A stretch of 64,000 bases of DNA from positions 8,766,001 through 8,830,000 of the forward strand of contig NZ_LT629758.1 in NCBI RefSeq assembly GCF_900104725.1, written 5' to 3'. This DNA comes from Actinoplanes derwentensis (GTDB lineage: Bacteria > Actinomycetota > Actinomycetes > Mycobacteriales > Micromonosporaceae). Below the pieces are notes generated by a model, which was not told where the DNA came from, did not search any database, and saw nothing but the letters and a program-made list of their open reading frames with translations. Below, piece after piece: positions 49,910-60,170 of this stretch (position 1 is its first letter; the number at the start of each line of letters is the position of its first letter). Made by a program: the position numbers and the translations under genes.

Positions 49910-50599
49910 ATGACGGAGATCACGGTTCGGCGGGTGGATTTCGGATGGTTCGTGCGGCCGGCCGAGGAGACCGGGACGGGCGCTGCCCGGGTGGAGCCGA
50001 CTTTCGGGTATCTCATCGATCATCCGGACGGCCGGATTCTGGTGGATACCGGGATGGGCGGGCATCCGGACGTCGACAAGCACTATCAACCACGGCGAGT
50101 CGAGCTGGACGCGGCGCTCGCGGCGGTCGGGGCCGGGATCGACGACATCGGGTACGTGGTCAACTGCCACCTGCACTTCGACCACTGCGGCGGTAATCCG
50201 AAGTTGCCGGGGCGGCCGGTCTTCGTCCAGCGGGCCGAACTCGACCTCGCCCGGAACGTGAAATGGCACACCTTGCCGGAGTTGGTGGATCATCCCGGCG
50301 CCCGGTACGAGGAGCTGGACGGTCCTGCCGAGATCCTGCCGGGCGTGCGGATCCTGCCGACTCCGGGGCACACCGCCGGGCATCAGTCGGTGGTGGTGAC
50401 CGGCGCCGACGGGACGGTGATCGTGGCCGGGCAGAGCCACGACCACGCCACCGCGTTCACCTCGGACGCCCTGGCCCACCGTACCGGTGTCGTGCCGAGT
50501 CCGGATTGGATCGGCACGCTCCTGGCCCTCGACCCGAAGCGTGTCGTCTTCGCCCACGACAACGCCGTCTGGACACCACGTTCCGGGTCTGTGTGGTGA
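49910..50599 (+). CDS. metallo-beta-lactamase-fold hydrolase, AHL-lactonase-like
   Basis: 229 residues from ATG 49910. The zinc motif HLHFDH (within VVNCHLHFDHCGGN), LPTPGHTAGHQSVV and a late FAHDNAVW histidine match the AiiA-type lactonase subgroup. It could open homoserine lactones or other lactones; substrate is not determinable. It begins right after the IS607 element, which may have inserted into its upstream region. Confidence 0.85.
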   Translation: MTEITVRRVDFGWFVRPAEETGTGAARVEPTFGYLIDHPDGRILVDTGMGGHPDVDKHYQPRRVELDAALAAVGAGIDDIGYVVNCHLHFDHCGGNPKLPGRPVFVQRAELDLARNVKWHTLPELVDHPGARYEELDGPAEILPGVRILPTPGHTAGHQSVVVTGADGTVIVAGQSHDHATAFTSDALAHRTGVVPSPDWIGTLLALDPKRVVFAHDNAVWTPRSGSVW

Positions 50600-50633
50600 C
50601 TTGGGGTGCGAATCGAACCCCAAGTCACCACAC
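50591..50633. repeat. long perfect hairpin (17-bp stem)
   Basis: GTGTGGTGACTTGGGGT at 50591-50607 pairs perfectly with 50617-50633 around a 9-nt loop and overlaps the last codons of the lactonase-like gene. It probably acts as a terminator without U-tract. One arm plus the loop resembles 43146-43174, so it is also a dispersed element. Confidence 0.7.
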
Positions 50634-50697
50634 TGAACGGCGCCGCGGAACCGTGACCCGGGACGGCGTTGGGGTTTGAAACGGCCGGGGCGAGGGC

Positions 50698-51444
50698 CTA
50701 GACCGCCTGGGGTACGCCGGGAGTCAGCCAAGTGAGGACGTCCGGCGGGAAAGCCGCCTCTACCCCGGCGCGGCCCTCGTGGAAGTGGGACCAGCCCTCG
50801 TAGTGCACCGGCACCACCCGCCGTGGGCGCAGCGACGCGACCAGGCGGGCCCCGTCCCGGCCGGTCATCGTGTAGCGGAGTGGGCCGGTGAGACCGAACT
50901 GCACGCTGCCCAGGTGCAGGATCGCGGTGTCGACGGTGAACCGGGTCGCCACTTCGCGGACGCCGCCGTACAGAACGGTGTCGCCGGAGATCCAGACCAC
51001 CGATGTGCTGCCGGGCGGCCGGAGCGCGAAACCGATGGCGTCGCCGACGAGTCCCCGGCTCAGCGGCGGGCCGTGCCGGGCGGGCGTGGCCGTCACGGTC
51101 AGGTCGCCGACGGCCGTCTCCTGCCACGGTGTCAGGCCGCGCGAGTTGCCGCCGAGGCGGCGGGCCCCACTGGCCGTGGTCAGTACCAGCGGGACGGACG
51201 GCAGTAGTGCCCGGCCCGCGTCGTCCAGGTTGTCGCTGTGGTGGTCGTGGGTGAGCAGGATCGCGTCGATGCGGCCGAGTGAGTCGGCCGGGACCGCGGG
51301 ACCCGCCGTCTTCACCGAGGACGTGCCGAGGCCGAACGAGTAACGCCGGCCCGGCGCGTCGAAGGTCGGATCGGTCAGCAGCCGGAGCCCGGCGATCTCG
51401 ATCAGGGTGGTCGGCCCGCCGATGTGGGTGATCGTGACGGTCAT
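50698..51444 (-). CDS. metallo-beta-lactamase-fold hydrolase, UlaG-like
   Basis: 248 residues from ATG 51444. The metal motif is THDHHSDN, followed by ARHGPP, WISGDTVLYGG and VPVHYEGWSHF, typical of the UlaG/RNase Z-like MBL proteins that act on sugar-phosphate lactones or phosphodiesters. It is the last gene of a three-gene hydrolase operon; its start overlaps the preceding stop (ATGA). Confidence 0.85.
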   Translation of the reverse strand: MTVTITHIGGPTTLIEIAGLRLLTDPTFDAPGRRYSFGLGTSSVKTAGPAVPADSLGRIDAILLTHDHHSDNLDDAGRALLPSVPLVLTTASGARRLGGNSRGLTPWQETAVGDLTVTATPARHGPPLSRGLVGDAIGFALRPPGSTSVVWISGDTVLYGGVREVATRFTVDTAILHLGSVQFGLTGPLRYTMTGRDGARLVASLRPRRVVPVHYEGWSHFHEGRAGVEAAFPPDVLTWLTPGVPQAV

Positions 51445-52229
51445 CGGGCGTGCCGCAAGGCCCAGTCCAGCACTTCGTCCGCGATCTGCTCCCATCCTTT
51501 CTGGGCCGGCAGCAGGTGGGCGTAACCCTCGTACTCGCGGATCTCGGTGATGGTGTTCGATTTGTAGTGTTTCAGGTTGGAGCGCTGCACCTCGGGCGGC
51601 ATGATGTGGTCCTCGGAGCCGGAGACGAAGAGCAGCGGAGCCCGGTTGTCGTTGTGGTAGTCCACCCAGGTGTCCTGGTGTCCGGGCTGGAAGTTGGCGA
51701 GCACACTGCCCCAGAGGATGCCGCCGTTGGCCGGGATCGCGTACCGCTCGTACAGGGCGGCGGATTCTTCGGCGGTGAACGTGTTGGTGAAGGCGTAGGT
51801 CCACTGTTCCAGCGTCAGCGGCACCGCCTTGTGCCGGTTGGCGGGGCTCTTCAGTACCGGGAAGGTGGACTTGACCTGGGACAGCGGCACCACCCGGACG
51901 CCTTCGGTGGGTGCCGAGTTCATCGCGACGCCGGCCGCGCCGTACCCGTGGTCGAGCAGGATCTGGGTGAACGCCCCACCGGCCGAGTGGCCGATGATGA
52001 TCGGCGGCTCGGGCAGTGCCCGGATCTGCTCCTCGATGTGCTCGATGATCTGCGGGACGGTGACGTTCACGATCGGTGCCGGGTCGGCGTTGAGTGCCTC
52101 CACCTCGACTTCGAAGCCGGGGTAGGAGGGCGCGATCACCTGGTGCCCCTTGGCCTCGAAGTGCGCGATCCAGTTCTCCCAGCTGCGCGGTGTCACCCAG
52201 AATCCGTGAACCAGAACGATCGGTCTCAT
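51441..52229 (-). CDS. alpha/beta hydrolase
   Basis: 262 residues. The oxyanion block VLVHGFW, nucleophile elbow GHSAGG, the SGSEDH segment that should carry the acid and the His in YEGYAHLL make up a complete catalytic triad. It is probably an esterase or lactonase. The start overlaps the preceding gene's stop and its own stop overlaps the next start, so all three operon genes are translationally coupled. Confidence 0.88.
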   Translation of the reverse strand: MRPIVLVHGFWVTPRSWENWIAHFEAKGHQVIAPSYPGFEVEVEALNADPAPIVNVTVPQIIEHIEEQIRALPEPPIIIGHSAGGAFTQILLDHGYGAAGVAMNSAPTEGVRVVPLSQVKSTFPVLKSPANRHKAVPLTLEQWTYAFTNTFTAEESAALYERYAIPANGGILWGSVLANFQPGHQDTWVDYHNDNRAPLLFVSGSEDHIMPPEVQRSNLKHYKSNTITEIREYEGYAHLLPAQKGWEQIADEVLDWALRHAR

Positions 52230-53059
52230 GCGTCATACCCCCTGAGGAAGGCCAGCAGGTCCTGGCCGAGTTGTTCCTTGTGTGTGTCGGTGATGCCGTG
52301 CGGTGCTCCGGGATAGACCTTGAGCACCGCGTTCTCGATGCGGGCGGCGGACGACCGCCCGCCCACGGCGATCGGGACGATCTGATCGTCGTCGCCGTGG
52401 ATGACCAGGGTGGGAACGTCGATCGCGTCGAGGTCGGGCCGGAAGTCGGTGGCCGAGAAGGCGGCGACGCACTCGTACGCGTTGTGATGGCCGGCCTGGA
52501 GTCCCTGGAACCAGAAGGCGTCCCGGACACCCGCCGACACGTCGGCGCCGGGCCGGTTGTTGCCGAAGAACGGGCCGTCGGCGAGGTCGCGGTAGAGCTG
52601 GGACCGGTCGGCCAGCGATCCGGCCCGGATGCTGTCGAACACGTCGGCCGGCAGACCGCCCGGGTTGTCCGGGGTGCGCAGCATCAGTGGCGGCACCGCG
52701 GAGACCAGCACCACCTGGGCGATCCGGCCGGTGCCGTGCCGTCCGATGTACCGGGCCACCTCGCCGCCGCCGGTGGAGAACCCGATCAGGGTGACCTGGC
52801 GCAGATCCAGCTCGGTCAACAGCAGTGCCAGATCGTCGGCGTAGGTGTCCATCTCGTTGCCGGCCCACGTCTGGGTGGACCGGCCGTGCCCACGGCGGTC
52901 GTGGGCGATCGCCCGGTAGCCGCCGGCCGCCAACAGGAGTTGCTGTGCCTCCCAACTGTCCGCGTTCAGTGGCCAGCCGTGGCTGAGCACGACCGGCCGG
53001 CCGGAACCCCAGTCCTTGTAGAAGATCTGTGCGCCGTCGCCGGCCGTGACGAAACCCAT
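52226..53059 (-). CDS. alpha/beta hydrolase, haloperoxidase type
   Basis: 277 residues. [12 protein letters not shown], the nucleophile elbow [17 protein letters not shown] and PHGI match the cofactor-free chloroperoxidase/esterase group. It is the first gene of the hydrolase operon, 52 nt downstream of the large LuxR regulator on the same strand. Confidence 0.9.
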   Translation of the reverse strand: MGFVTAGDGAQIFYKDWGSGRPVVLSHGWPLNADSWEAQQLLLAAGGYRAIAHDRRGHGRSTQTWAGNEMDTYADDLALLLTELDLRQVTLIGFSTGGGEVARYIGRHGTGRIAQVVLVSAVPPLMLRTPDNPGGLPADVFDSIRAGSLADRSQLYRDLADGPFFGNNRPGADVSAGVRDAFWFQGLQAGHHNAYECVAAFSATDFRPDLDAIDVPTLVIHGDDDQIVPIAVGGRSSAARIENAVLKVYPGAPHGITDTHKEQLGQDLLAFLRGYDA

Positions 53060-53111
53060 GGACCGATCCTGATGGGAACGTGCCCACGGCCGAATCCCGT
53101 GGAACGCGTAG

Positions 53112-55898
53112 TCAGTCCTGCAAGGTCACGCGTAGTTGCCGGCGGGAACTGACGCCGAGTTTCCGGAACACCTTGCGCAAGTGGTAATCGACGGTGCTGG
53201 GGCTGAGGAACAGATGCGCGGCGATCTCCGCGTTGGTGGCCCCGGTGCGGGCCAGCCGGGCGACCGCAGCCTCTTGCGGGGTCAGGGCGGATTCATCATT
53301 CTCTGGTACGGCTGTCCGGGCGATCTCACCGAGCGCGGCCAGCTCGGTGGCGGCCCGGCGGGCGAACGCGTGGGCCCCGACCCGTTCGAACATCTCGCAG
53401 GCGGTGGCCAGTTGCTCCCTCGCGTCCCGGCGCCGCCGTCTGCGCCGCAGCCATTCGCCGTAGAGCAGCCGGGCACGGGCCAGATCGCCGTGTGCCGGGG
53501 TGCCGTCCAGCTTCTCGATCGCCGCCCGGTAGTGGGCTTCGGCCCGGTCCGGTCCGGCGAGCAGGGCTCGTGATCGGTCCAGCAGGCCCAGTGCCCATGG
53601 TGTCCCGCTCGCCCGGGCGGTCGTCTCGAGGTCGTCGTAGGCGGCTTTCGCGGTCTGCCGGTCACCGGCCCGCAGTGCGGCCTCCACGAGTTCGGGCAGG
53701 GCCCACGCGTACCGGCGCGGGTGGCCCAGGTCGACGATGGTGAGCAGGAGTTCCCGGGCCGGTGCCCATCGGCTGTCGGCGATGTCCAGCAGGGCCAGGT
53801 GCAGCCGGGTGACCGCGTGCATGCCGCCGAGGTGCAGCATCGCGAAGACTTCGAGTGCCTGCCCGACCGACTCGCGGATGCCGTCCGGCGCCCGCCAGGT
53901 GATCAGTTCCGGGTGCCGCCAGACCAGTTCCTGTTCGGCGGTGGCGCCGATGGCCCGGCGCAGGCGCTGCCCGGCCGCGTCGTGCCGGTCGGCCTCGTCG
54001 AGCCGGCCCAGAGCCGCACAGGTCATCGTCGTGATGAAGTGGATCAGGTCGAGGCGGTGCAGGGCCCCGGTGCGCCGGGCGGCCTGTTCGGCACGGGCCA
54101 GGATGTCGGTCTTGTTCTCCTCGTCCCAGGTGAGGGTGCAGAAGTTCACCCCGATGGCGAACCGGGACAGCAGGATCTCGTCGGGCAGGCCCGGGTCGGC
54201 GATCGCGGCGACGGCCCGGCGCACCACCGGCACGCAGTCCGGGTAACCGGCCACGACGAACGCGGTGTACGCGGCTAGCAGCAGCCCGTCGATGTGGTCG
54301 TCCCCGGCCAGCGGCGCGGCCGCGGCGGCGACCTCGGGTTCGCTGGTGCCGCCCAGGTGCTCGGCCGACAGCACGTGCTCGATGCCCTGGACCAGCGCCT
54401 GCCGGGCCCGCCCGCGATCCGGGCCGAACGCCTCGGCCGCAGCCAGGCACAGGGCGACCGCGTCCCGCTGACCGGTCGGCACACCGGCGTTGATGATCGC
54501 GAACGCCCTGGTCAGCAGGGCTTCGCCGCGAGCCCGGCCGGTGAGCAGGGGCTCGTCCACATGGTCCAGCAGCAGTAGCGCGCGGGCCGGAGCGCCGGCA
54601 GCCATGGCCGCGCCGGCCGCCCGCACCTGCCGCACGGCCCGGGCCTCGGGTGCCGGGGTCAACTCGGCGGCCCGGGTCAGGAACCCGGCCCGGGCGGTGT
54701 GGCCGCCGCGGGCACCGGCCCGGTCGGCGCCGCGTTCCAGTTCGGCGGCGACCGACTCGTCCGGGGCCGCGGTGGCCGCGCCCAGGTGCCAGGCACGACG
54801 GTCAGCGTCAGCCGGGCCGGTGGTGGCCTCGGCGAGGGCCGCGTGCACGGCCCGGCGCTGGGCGGGGACGGCGTCGCCGTACACCGCGGACCGCACCAGC
54901 GGATGCCGGAAGTCGAGGGGTGGAAAGCCGGTGACCAGCCGATCCGATTCGGCGGGCGCGGCTTGTTCGGGGCCGGTGCCGAGCCGCCGAGCCGCCTCCA
55001 GTAACTGGTCGGTGCGGCCACCGGCGCCCGCCGCGGCCAGCACCAGCCAGGTCCGGGTGGCCGGCGGGTATCCGCGGACCCGGGCCGCGTAGTGGCTCTC
55101 CAGCCGGCTGCCGATCGGCACCGGATCGGGCAACGGGGAGGCGCCGCGCAGCTGGTCGGTGGTGAGTTCCCGGCCCAGGTCGGTGAGGGCGAGCGGGTTG
55201 CCGCCGGTGGACTCGGCGATCTGCTCGGCCAGGCTCAGGTCCAGTTCGCCGGGGACCACGTCGGAGAGCAGCGCCATCGCGGCGTCCCGGGGCAGGCCGG
55301 TGATCTCCAGCACGTCCAGCCCGGCGAACAGCCCCGGCTCGCCGGGGACGGCCCGCCGGCCGGAGAGCGGATCGTCGGGGGCGATCCGCTGGCCGAAGAG
55401 CAGGACGACACCCTCGGCGTGCAGGCGGCGGGCGACGAAGGCCAGTGCGCGAGCCGACTCCGGGTCGAGCCAGTGCACGTCGTCGACCACGCAGAGCCGG
55501 GGTGCCGCGGCGAGCAGCGTGAGGGCGGCGAGGCTGACCAGGAAGAGGTCGGCCGGTGGGCCGTCGGTGAGGCCGCAGGCGACCTCCAGAGCGGACCGCT
55601 GGGCGACCGGCAGGCGATCACGGTCCGGCAGCAGGGGGATCAGGAGACGATGCAGGCCCGCGTACGGGAATCCAGCCTCGGACTCGACCCCACTGATGGT
55701 CAGAACGGAACCGGGAGCCGGTGCGGACGGGGAGCCGGTCCGGGCGTACCGCAGCAGTGCGGTCTTGCCGACACCCGCCTCGCCGCGCAGGACCAGCGCC
55801 GCGCTGCGCCCGCCTCGCGCCTCCCGCAGGAGTCCGTCGAGCCGGGCGCACTCGCTGTCGCGTCCGAAGAGTCGATCATCCTGCCCGAAGAGCCGCAC
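53112..55898 (-). CDS. large LuxR-family (LAL type) ATP-binding transcriptional activator
   Basis: 928 residues. The N-terminal STAND-type ATPase has Walker A GEAGVGKT (residues 39-46) and Walker [13 protein letters not shown] long helical-repeat middle follows, then a C-terminal LuxR helix-turn-helix ([20 protein letters not shown], then [20 protein letters not shown]). LAL proteins are pathway activators in actinomycetes. Its position directly upstream of the three hydrolase genes suggests they are its targets. Confidence 0.93.
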   Translation of the reverse strand: MRLFGQDDRLFGRDSECARLDGLLREARGGRSAALVLRGEAGVGKTALLRYARTGSPSAPAPGSVLTISGVESEAGFPYAGLHRLLIPLLPDRDRLPVAQRSALEVACGLTDGPPADLFLVSLAALTLLAAAPRLCVVDDVHWLDPESARALAFVARRLHAEGVVLLFGQRIAPDDPLSGRRAVPGEPGLFAGLDVLEITGLPRDAAMALLSDVVPGELDLSLAEQIAESTGGNPLALTDLGRELTTDQLRGASPLPDPVPIGSRLESHYAARVRGYPPATRTWLVLAAAGAGGRTDQLLEAARRLGTGPEQAAPAESDRLVTGFPPLDFRHPLVRSAVYGDAVPAQRRAVHAALAEATTGPADADRRAWHLGAATAAPDESVAAELERGADRAGARGGHTARAGFLTRAAELTPAPEARAVRQVRAAGAAMAAGAPARALLLLDHVDEPLLTGRARGEALLTRAFAIINAGVPTGQRDAVALCLAAAEAFGPDRGRARQALVQGIEHVLSAEHLGGTSEPEVAAAAAPLAGDDHIDGLLLAAYTAFVVAGYPDCVPVVRRAVAAIADPGLPDEILLSRFAIGVNFCTLTWDEENKTDILARAEQAARRTGALHRLDLIHFITTMTCAALGRLDEADRHDAAGQRLRRAIGATAEQELVWRHPELITWRAPDGIRESVGQALEVFAMLHLGGMHAVTRLHLALLDIADSRWAPARELLLTIVDLGHPRRYAWALPELVEAALRAGDRQTAKAAYDDLETTARASGTPWALGLLDRSRALLAGPDRAEAHYRAAIEKLDGTPAHGDLARARLLYGEWLRRRRRRRDAREQLATACEMFERVGAHAFARRAATELAALGEIARTAVPENDESALTPQEAAVARLARTGATNAEIAAHLFLSPSTVDYHLRKVFRKLGVSSRRQLRVTLQD

Positions 55899-55930
55899 GG
55901 GCGGCAGACTATCGGACAGTTATTAACTGA

Positions 55931-56617
55931 CTACAGTCCCGAGAGTCGCTGTCCGGCTCGGACGACGGCCATCGCGTGGCGTTCGCCGGGGCGGCGGCCC
56001 AGTCGCTCGATCGGACCGCTTATCGAGATGGACGCGATCACCCGGCCGGTCCGGTCGCGGATCGGCGCGGAGACGCTCGCCACACCCGGCTCGCGCTCGG
56101 CGACGCTCTGGGCCCAGCCGCGGCGGCGGACCTCGGCCAGGGTGCGGCCGGTGAACTTGCAGCGCGGCAGGAGCGGCATCACCGCTTCCGGGGGCTCCCA
56201 CGCGAGCAGGATCTGGGCGGCTGAACCGGCCACCATCGGCAACACCGAGCCGACCGGAACGGTGTCGCGAAGACCACTGGCGCGCTCGGCCGCGGCGACA
56301 CAGATCCGTTCATCCGCGCGACGCAGATAAAGCTGCGCACTCTCGCCGGTGGCGTCCCGCAGTGCGGACAGCAAAGGCTCCGCGGCGGTCAGTAGAACGT
56401 CCGGTGCGGCATTGGCCAACTCGCCCAATCTGGGTCCGGGACGCCATCTTCCTTGAGTGTCGCGCACCAGCATCCGATGGATCTCCAGGGCCTGGGCCAG
56501 GCGATGTGCGGTTGCGCGCGGCAACTTGGTGCGTTCGACCAATTCGGCAAGGCTGGCGCCGTCGACACAGGCGGCGAGGATGACAACCGCCTTGTCGAGA
56601 ACGCCTACGCCGCTCAT
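55931..56617 (-). CDS. IclR-family regulator, LtbR-like, divergent from leuCD
   Basis: 228 residues from ATG 56617 (SGVGVLDKAVVILAAC). It has a winged helix-turn-helix (TKLPRATAHRLAQAL) and an IclR effector domain (PVGSVLPMVAGSAAQ). In corynebacteria the orthologously placed LtbR represses leuB and leuCD, and the M. tuberculosis homologue occupies the same locus. The leuC start is 50 nt away on the other strand. Confidence 0.92.
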   Translation of the reverse strand: MSGVGVLDKAVVILAACVDGASLAELVERTKLPRATAHRLAQALEIHRMLVRDTQGRWRPGPRLGELANAAPDVLLTAAEPLLSALRDATGESAQLYLRRADERICVAAAERASGLRDTVPVGSVLPMVAGSAAQILLAWEPPEAVMPLLPRCKFTGRTLAEVRRRGWAQSVAEREPGVASVSAPIRDRTGRVIASISISGPIERLGRRPGERHAMAVVRAGQRLSGL

Positions 56618-56641
56618 ACTGTGTCCCACAAGCCGAAACAT

Positions 56642-56662
56642 ACATTCCAGAATTTAGGATGT
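56642..56662. promoter_or_regulatory. candidate IclR operator in the leuC promoter
   Basis: Imperfect inverted repeat ACATTCC-N8-GGATGT in the 49-nt gap between the divergent IclR and leuC genes, immediately upstream of the leuC ATG. It is a plausible site for the divergent regulator. Confidence 0.35.
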
Positions 56663-56666
56663 CCAG

Positions 56667-58121
56667 ATGGTGGGAGTCACTCCCCAGAGCGGGAAACCCA
56701 GGACCCTGGCCGAGAAGGTCTGGGATGACCACGTGGTCCGCACGGCCGAGGGCGAGCCCGACCTGCTCTACATCGACCTGCATCTCCTGCACGAGGTCAC
56801 CAGCCCGCAGGCGTTCGACGGTCTGCGGGTGGCCGGTCGCCCGGTCCGCCGCACCGACCTCACGCTCGCGACGGAGGACCACAACACGCCGACCGGTTAC
56901 GCCGACCCGGCTTTCAACACCAAGCGCGGCGAGCTGTTCACGATCGCTGACACCACCTCGCGGACGCAGATCGAGACCCTGCGCAAGAACTGCGCCGAGT
57001 TCGGTGTCGAGATCCGCCCGCTGGGTGACGTGAACCAGGGCATCGTGCACGTGATCGGCCCGCAGCTGGGTCTCACCCAGCCCGGCATGACCATCGTCTG
57101 TGGCGACTCGCACACCGCCACTCACGGTGCCTTCGGCGCGCTGGCCTTCGGTATCGGCACCAGTGAGGTCGAGCACGTGCTCGCCACCCAGACGCTGCCG
57201 CAGTCCAAGCCGAAGACGATGGCCGTCACGGTCGTCGGCGAGCTGGGCCCGGGCGTCTCCGCGAAGGACCTGATCCTCGCCCTGATCACGCAGACCGGCA
57301 CCGGAGGCGGCAACGGCCACATCGTGGAGTACCGCGGCGAGGCCATCCGCAAGCTCTCCATGGAGGGCCGGATGACCATCTGCAACATGTCGATCGAGTG
57401 GGGCGCCAAGGCTGGCATGATCGCGCCGGACGAGACCACCTTCGAGTACCTGAAGGGCCGTAAGCACGCCGCTCAGGGCGCCGAGTGGGACGCCGCGGTC
57501 GAGTACTGGAAGACGCTGCCCACCGACGACGGTGCCGAGTACGACACCGAGATCGTCCTGGACGCCGCGACGATCAGCCCGTTCATCACCTGGGGCACCA
57601 ACCCGGGGCAGGGCGCCGCGCTGAACAGCGTCGTGCCGAACCCCGAGGACTTCCTGGACGAGGTCGAGCGCGGTGCCGCCCAGCGCGCGCTGGACTACAT
57701 GGCCCTCACCCCCGGCACCCCGTTCCGCGAGGTCCCGGTCGACGTGGTCTTCGTCGGCTCCTGCACCAACGGGCGCCTGGAGGACCTGCGCGCCGCCGCC
57801 GACGTCATCCGTGGCCACAAGGTCGCCGAGGGCGTCCGGATGATGATCGTGCCCGGCTCCTACCTGGTGCGCGAGCAGGCCGAGGCCGAGGGCCTGGACA
57901 AGGTCTTCACCGACGCGGGCGCCGAGTGGCGCTTCGCCGGCTGTTCGATGTGCCTGGGTATGAACCCGGACACACTCAGCCCCGGCCAGCGTGCCGCGTC
58001 CACCTCCAACCGCAACTTCGAGGGCCGGCAGGGCAAGGGCGGGCGCACCCACCTGGTCTCGCCGCAGGTCGCCGCCGCCACCGCAGTGGTCGGCCGGCTG
58101 GCCGCCCCCGCCGACCTCTGA
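56667..58121 (+). CDS. leuC: 3-isopropylmalate dehydratase large subunit
   Basis: Aconitase-family [4Fe-4S] enzyme isomerising 2- to 3-isopropylmalate; it also serves the citramalate route. 484 residues with [44 protein letters not shown] and [10 protein letters not shown], which together carry the three cluster cysteines. It is followed after 14 nt by leuD. Confidence 0.97.
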   Translation: MVGVTPQSGKPRTLAEKVWDDHVVRTAEGEPDLLYIDLHLLHEVTSPQAFDGLRVAGRPVRRTDLTLATEDHNTPTGYADPAFNTKRGELFTIADTTSRTQIETLRKNCAEFGVEIRPLGDVNQGIVHVIGPQLGLTQPGMTIVCGDSHTATHGAFGALAFGIGTSEVEHVLATQTLPQSKPKTMAVTVVGELGPGVSAKDLILALITQTGTGGGNGHIVEYRGEAIRKLSMEGRMTICNMSIEWGAKAGMIAPDETTFEYLKGRKHAAQGAEWDAAVEYWKTLPTDDGAEYDTEIVLDAATISPFITWGTNPGQGAALNSVVPNPEDFLDEVERGAAQRALDYMALTPGTPFREVPVDVVFVGSCTNGRLEDLRAAADVIRGHKVAEGVRMMIVPGSYLVREQAEAEGLDKVFTDAGAEWRFAGCSMCLGMNPDTLSPGQRAASTSNRNFEGRQGKGGRTHLVSPQVAAATAVVGRLAAPADL

Positions 58122-58135
58122 GCTAGGGGAAAGTC

Positions 58136-58726
58136 ATGGACAAGTTCGTCACCCACAGCGGCAAAGTCATGCCGCTGCGCCGCTCTGACGTGGACACCGA
58201 CCAGATCATCCCGGCGGTCTACCTGAAGCGGGTCACCCGGACCGGCTTCGAGGACGGCCTCTTCAGCGCCTGGCGCGAGGACCCGGACTTCGTGGTGAAC
58301 CGGCCGGCCCACGCGGGCGCCAGCATCCTGGTCGCCGGCCCGAACTTCGGCACCGGCTCGTCCCGGCAGCACGCCGTCTGGGCGCTGCGCGACTGGGGCT
58401 TCAAAGCCGTCATCGCCTCCCGCTTCGGCGACATCTTCCGCGGCAACTCCCTCAAGGAGGGCCTGCTGCCGATCCAGCTCGACCAGAAGATCGTGGAGAG
58501 CCTCTGGGACCTCGCCGACGGCGAGCCGGAGAAGGAGATCACCGTCGACCTGGAGGGCCGGGTGGTCCGCGTCGACGACGCCGCCTACGGGTTCCCGATC
58601 GACGATTTCAGTCGGTGGCGGCTCATGGAGGGCCTCGACGACATCGGACTGACACTGCGCCACGAGGAGACCATTACCGCGTACGAGAAGGAGCGACCGG
58701 CTTTCAAACCGGTCGTCGTCCTTTAG
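58136..58726 (+). CDS. leuD: 3-isopropylmalate dehydratase small subunit
   Basis: 196 residues, the swivelling domain of the LeuCD heterodimer, with [35 protein letters not shown] and [12 protein letters not shown]. An operon with leuC, ending in a strong terminator. Confidence 0.97.
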   Translation: MDKFVTHSGKVMPLRRSDVDTDQIIPAVYLKRVTRTGFEDGLFSAWREDPDFVVNRPAHAGASILVAGPNFGTGSSRQHAVWALRDWGFKAVIASRFGDIFRGNSLKEGLLPIQLDQKIVESLWDLADGEPEKEITVDLEGRVVRVDDAAYGFPIDDFSRWRLMEGLDDIGLTLRHEETITAYEKERPAFKPVVVL

Positions 58727-58743
58727 CTACCGGACGCGAATTC

Positions 58744-58772
58744 CGCCCCTGCCGGGTCACCCGGCAGGGGCG
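58744..58772 (+). terminator. terminator after leuCD
   Basis: A perfect 13-bp stem (58744-58756 with 58760-58772), TCA loop, followed by TATTCGTT. Confidence 0.8.
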
Positions 58773-58894
58773 TATTCGTTGGGACACAACGGTTTTTTAC
58801 CCCGAATGTTTCTGTAACCACATCACAGGGCATACCGTGCGCGCAGAATGGCCTTCGACGGGCCAGTTCTCACGTCACGTCCGGGAGGAAAACC

Positions 58895-59641
58895 GTGAAC
58901 AAGGCCGAGCTCATCGAGGCGCTCGCCGAAAGGCTGGGAGACAAGAAGTCGGCGACCCTGGCTTTGGACGCGTTCATCAGTGAGGTGCAGAACGCCGTTG
59001 CCAAGGGTGACAAGGTCGCACTCACCGGATTCGGTTCCTGGGAGAAGCGGGTGCGTAATCCGCGTACCGCCAGGAATCCGCGCACCGGTGAACCAGTCAA
59101 GGTGAAGAAGACGTCGGTCGCGGTCTTCCGCGTCGGCAGCGCATTCCGGGATCTCGTTGCGAGCGGAAAGCCGGCGAAGTCGGCCACCGCCGCGAAGAAG
59201 ACCACCGCCAAGACCACCGCCAAGACCACTCCGGCCAAGGCGGCCACCACGACGGCAGTCGCGAAGAAGACCGCGGCGACCAAGACCACGGCTGCTCCGG
59301 CGAAGACCGCCGCCACCAAGGCCACCAAGACCGCGGCCACTGCGACCAAGGCCACTGCGACCAAGGCCACTGCGACCAAGGCCACTGCGACGAAGACCGC
59401 TGCGACCAAGGCCACGGCGACCAAGACCGCGGCCGCCAAGACGGCTCCGGCCAAGACGGCGACCAAGGCCACCAAGACGGCCCCGGCCAAGACCGCTGCC
59501 AAAGCGGCCAAGACCACAGCCACCACGGCAGTCAAGAAGACCGCGGCCGCCAAGGCGGCCCCGGCCAAGCGGACCGCCCGCAAGACCGCGGCCCCGGAGG
59601 CGGCTCCGGCTCGCGCCCGGTCACCGCGGAAGGCCCGCTGA
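58895..59641 (+). CDS. hupB: HU-type nucleoid protein with long Lys/Ala/Thr tail
   Basis: 248 residues from GTG 58895. Residues 1-95 are a canonical HU fold (NKAELIEALAERLGDKKSAT, then GFGSWEKRVRNPRTARNPRTG). The remaining 150 residues are a histone-H1-like tail of KTTAAKTA/KATATK repeats, longer than the roughly 110-residue tail of the mycobacterial protein. It compacts DNA and may bind RNA. The tail's codons include near-perfect 15-nt tandem repeats. It has its own promoter region (58773-58894) with a run of six T. Confidence 0.95.
   Translation: MNKAELIEALAERLGDKKSATLALDAFISEVQNAVAKGDKVALTGFGSWEKRVRNPRTARNPRTGEPVKVKKTSVAVFRVGSAFRDLVASGKPAKSATAAKKTTAKTTAKTTPAKAATTTAVAKKTAATKTTAAPAKTAATKATKTAATATKATATKATATKATATKTAATKATATKTAAAKTAPAKTATKATKTAPAKTAAKAAKTTATTAVKKTAAAKAAPAKRTARKTAAPEAAPARARSPRKAR
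59336..59425 (+). repeat. 15-nt tandem repeats within the HU tail
   Basis: Head-to-tail copies of GCCACTGCGACCAAG, three perfect plus three with one or a few changes, each encoding an ATATK-type pentapeptide. Length variation by slippage would keep the frame. Confidence 0.85.
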
Positions 59642-59658
59642 ACAACTGAACCGCTCGA

Positions 59659-59694
59659 CCGGAAGGCGTCCACCGTACGGTGGACGCCTTCCGG
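59659..59694. terminator. 36-nt perfect palindrome downstream of the HU gene
   Basis: CCGGAAGGCGTCCACCGT followed directly by its exact reverse complement, 17 nt after the HU stop, with no U-tract. It is a U-less terminator, or a stable mRNA 3' end. Confidence 0.75.
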
Positions 59695-59735
59695 TGTTCC
59701 GGCGCGAACCACCACATGCGGCCTACCGTCCGGAA

Positions 59736-60170
59736 ATGCAGCGAAGACCGTCCGGGCCACGGGGACTGACCACCCGGGCCGTTCTGGCCGCCGGACTGTT
59801 CGCGATCGCGATCGTGCCCGGATGGACCCTCGGTGACCTGGCCGAGACCGGCACCGGCTGGCCGATCCTGGACTGGCTGATCACCTGTGCGTGGTCCGGG
59901 CTGACCGTGGCATGGGGCGCGCCGTGGGGCTCCTACCGGCGGATGGACGGCTGGCTCGGGGCGGTGCCGATCTACGGCTGGTACCTGGCCGGGATCCTCG
60001 CCTGGCGGCTGGCGCTGCTGCCGTACCGGGACTGGGAACCACGCCGCGACGAGCTGTGGCAGACCCGCTGGCTCACCGGTGACCATGTCGGATACTGGCG
60101 GGCCGACGCTCCGGCCCGCCGCACCGTCACAGCCGGGACGCGCCCAGCAGCCGGTCGCCGGACCAGGTGA
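59736..60170 (+). CDS. small membrane protein of unknown function
   Basis: 144 residues from ATG 59736. Two or three hydrophobic segments (about 17-35, 42-62, 75-98) are separated by short loops, with a Trp/Arg-rich C-terminal region (RDELWQTRWLTGDHVGYW). The frame is open upstream through the HU gene, but that part is an out-of-frame shadow. The last 44 nt overlap the convergent mutT1. Family not recognised. Confidence 0.6.
   Translation: MQRRPSGPRGLTTRAVLAAGLFAIAIVPGWTLGDLAETGTGWPILDWLITCAWSGLTVAWGAPWGSYRRMDGWLGAVPIYGWYLAGILAWRLALLPYRDWEPRRDELWQTRWLTGDHVGYWRADAPARRTVTAGTRPAAGRRTR

Noticed and set aside
51444..52530. Extension of the UlaG-like gene to a 610-codon fusion protein
   Set aside because: The extra part overlaps the two alpha/beta hydrolase genes out of frame; the ATG at 51444 with the ATGA overlap is the natural start.
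56310..58052. 580-codon open frame antisense to leuC
   Set aside because: Shadow frame; leuC and the IclR gene account for this DNA.
59157..59735. Pro/Arg-only N-terminal extension of the small membrane protein through the HU tail
   Set aside because: It is the HU gene read in a shifted frame; the real start is ATG 59736.
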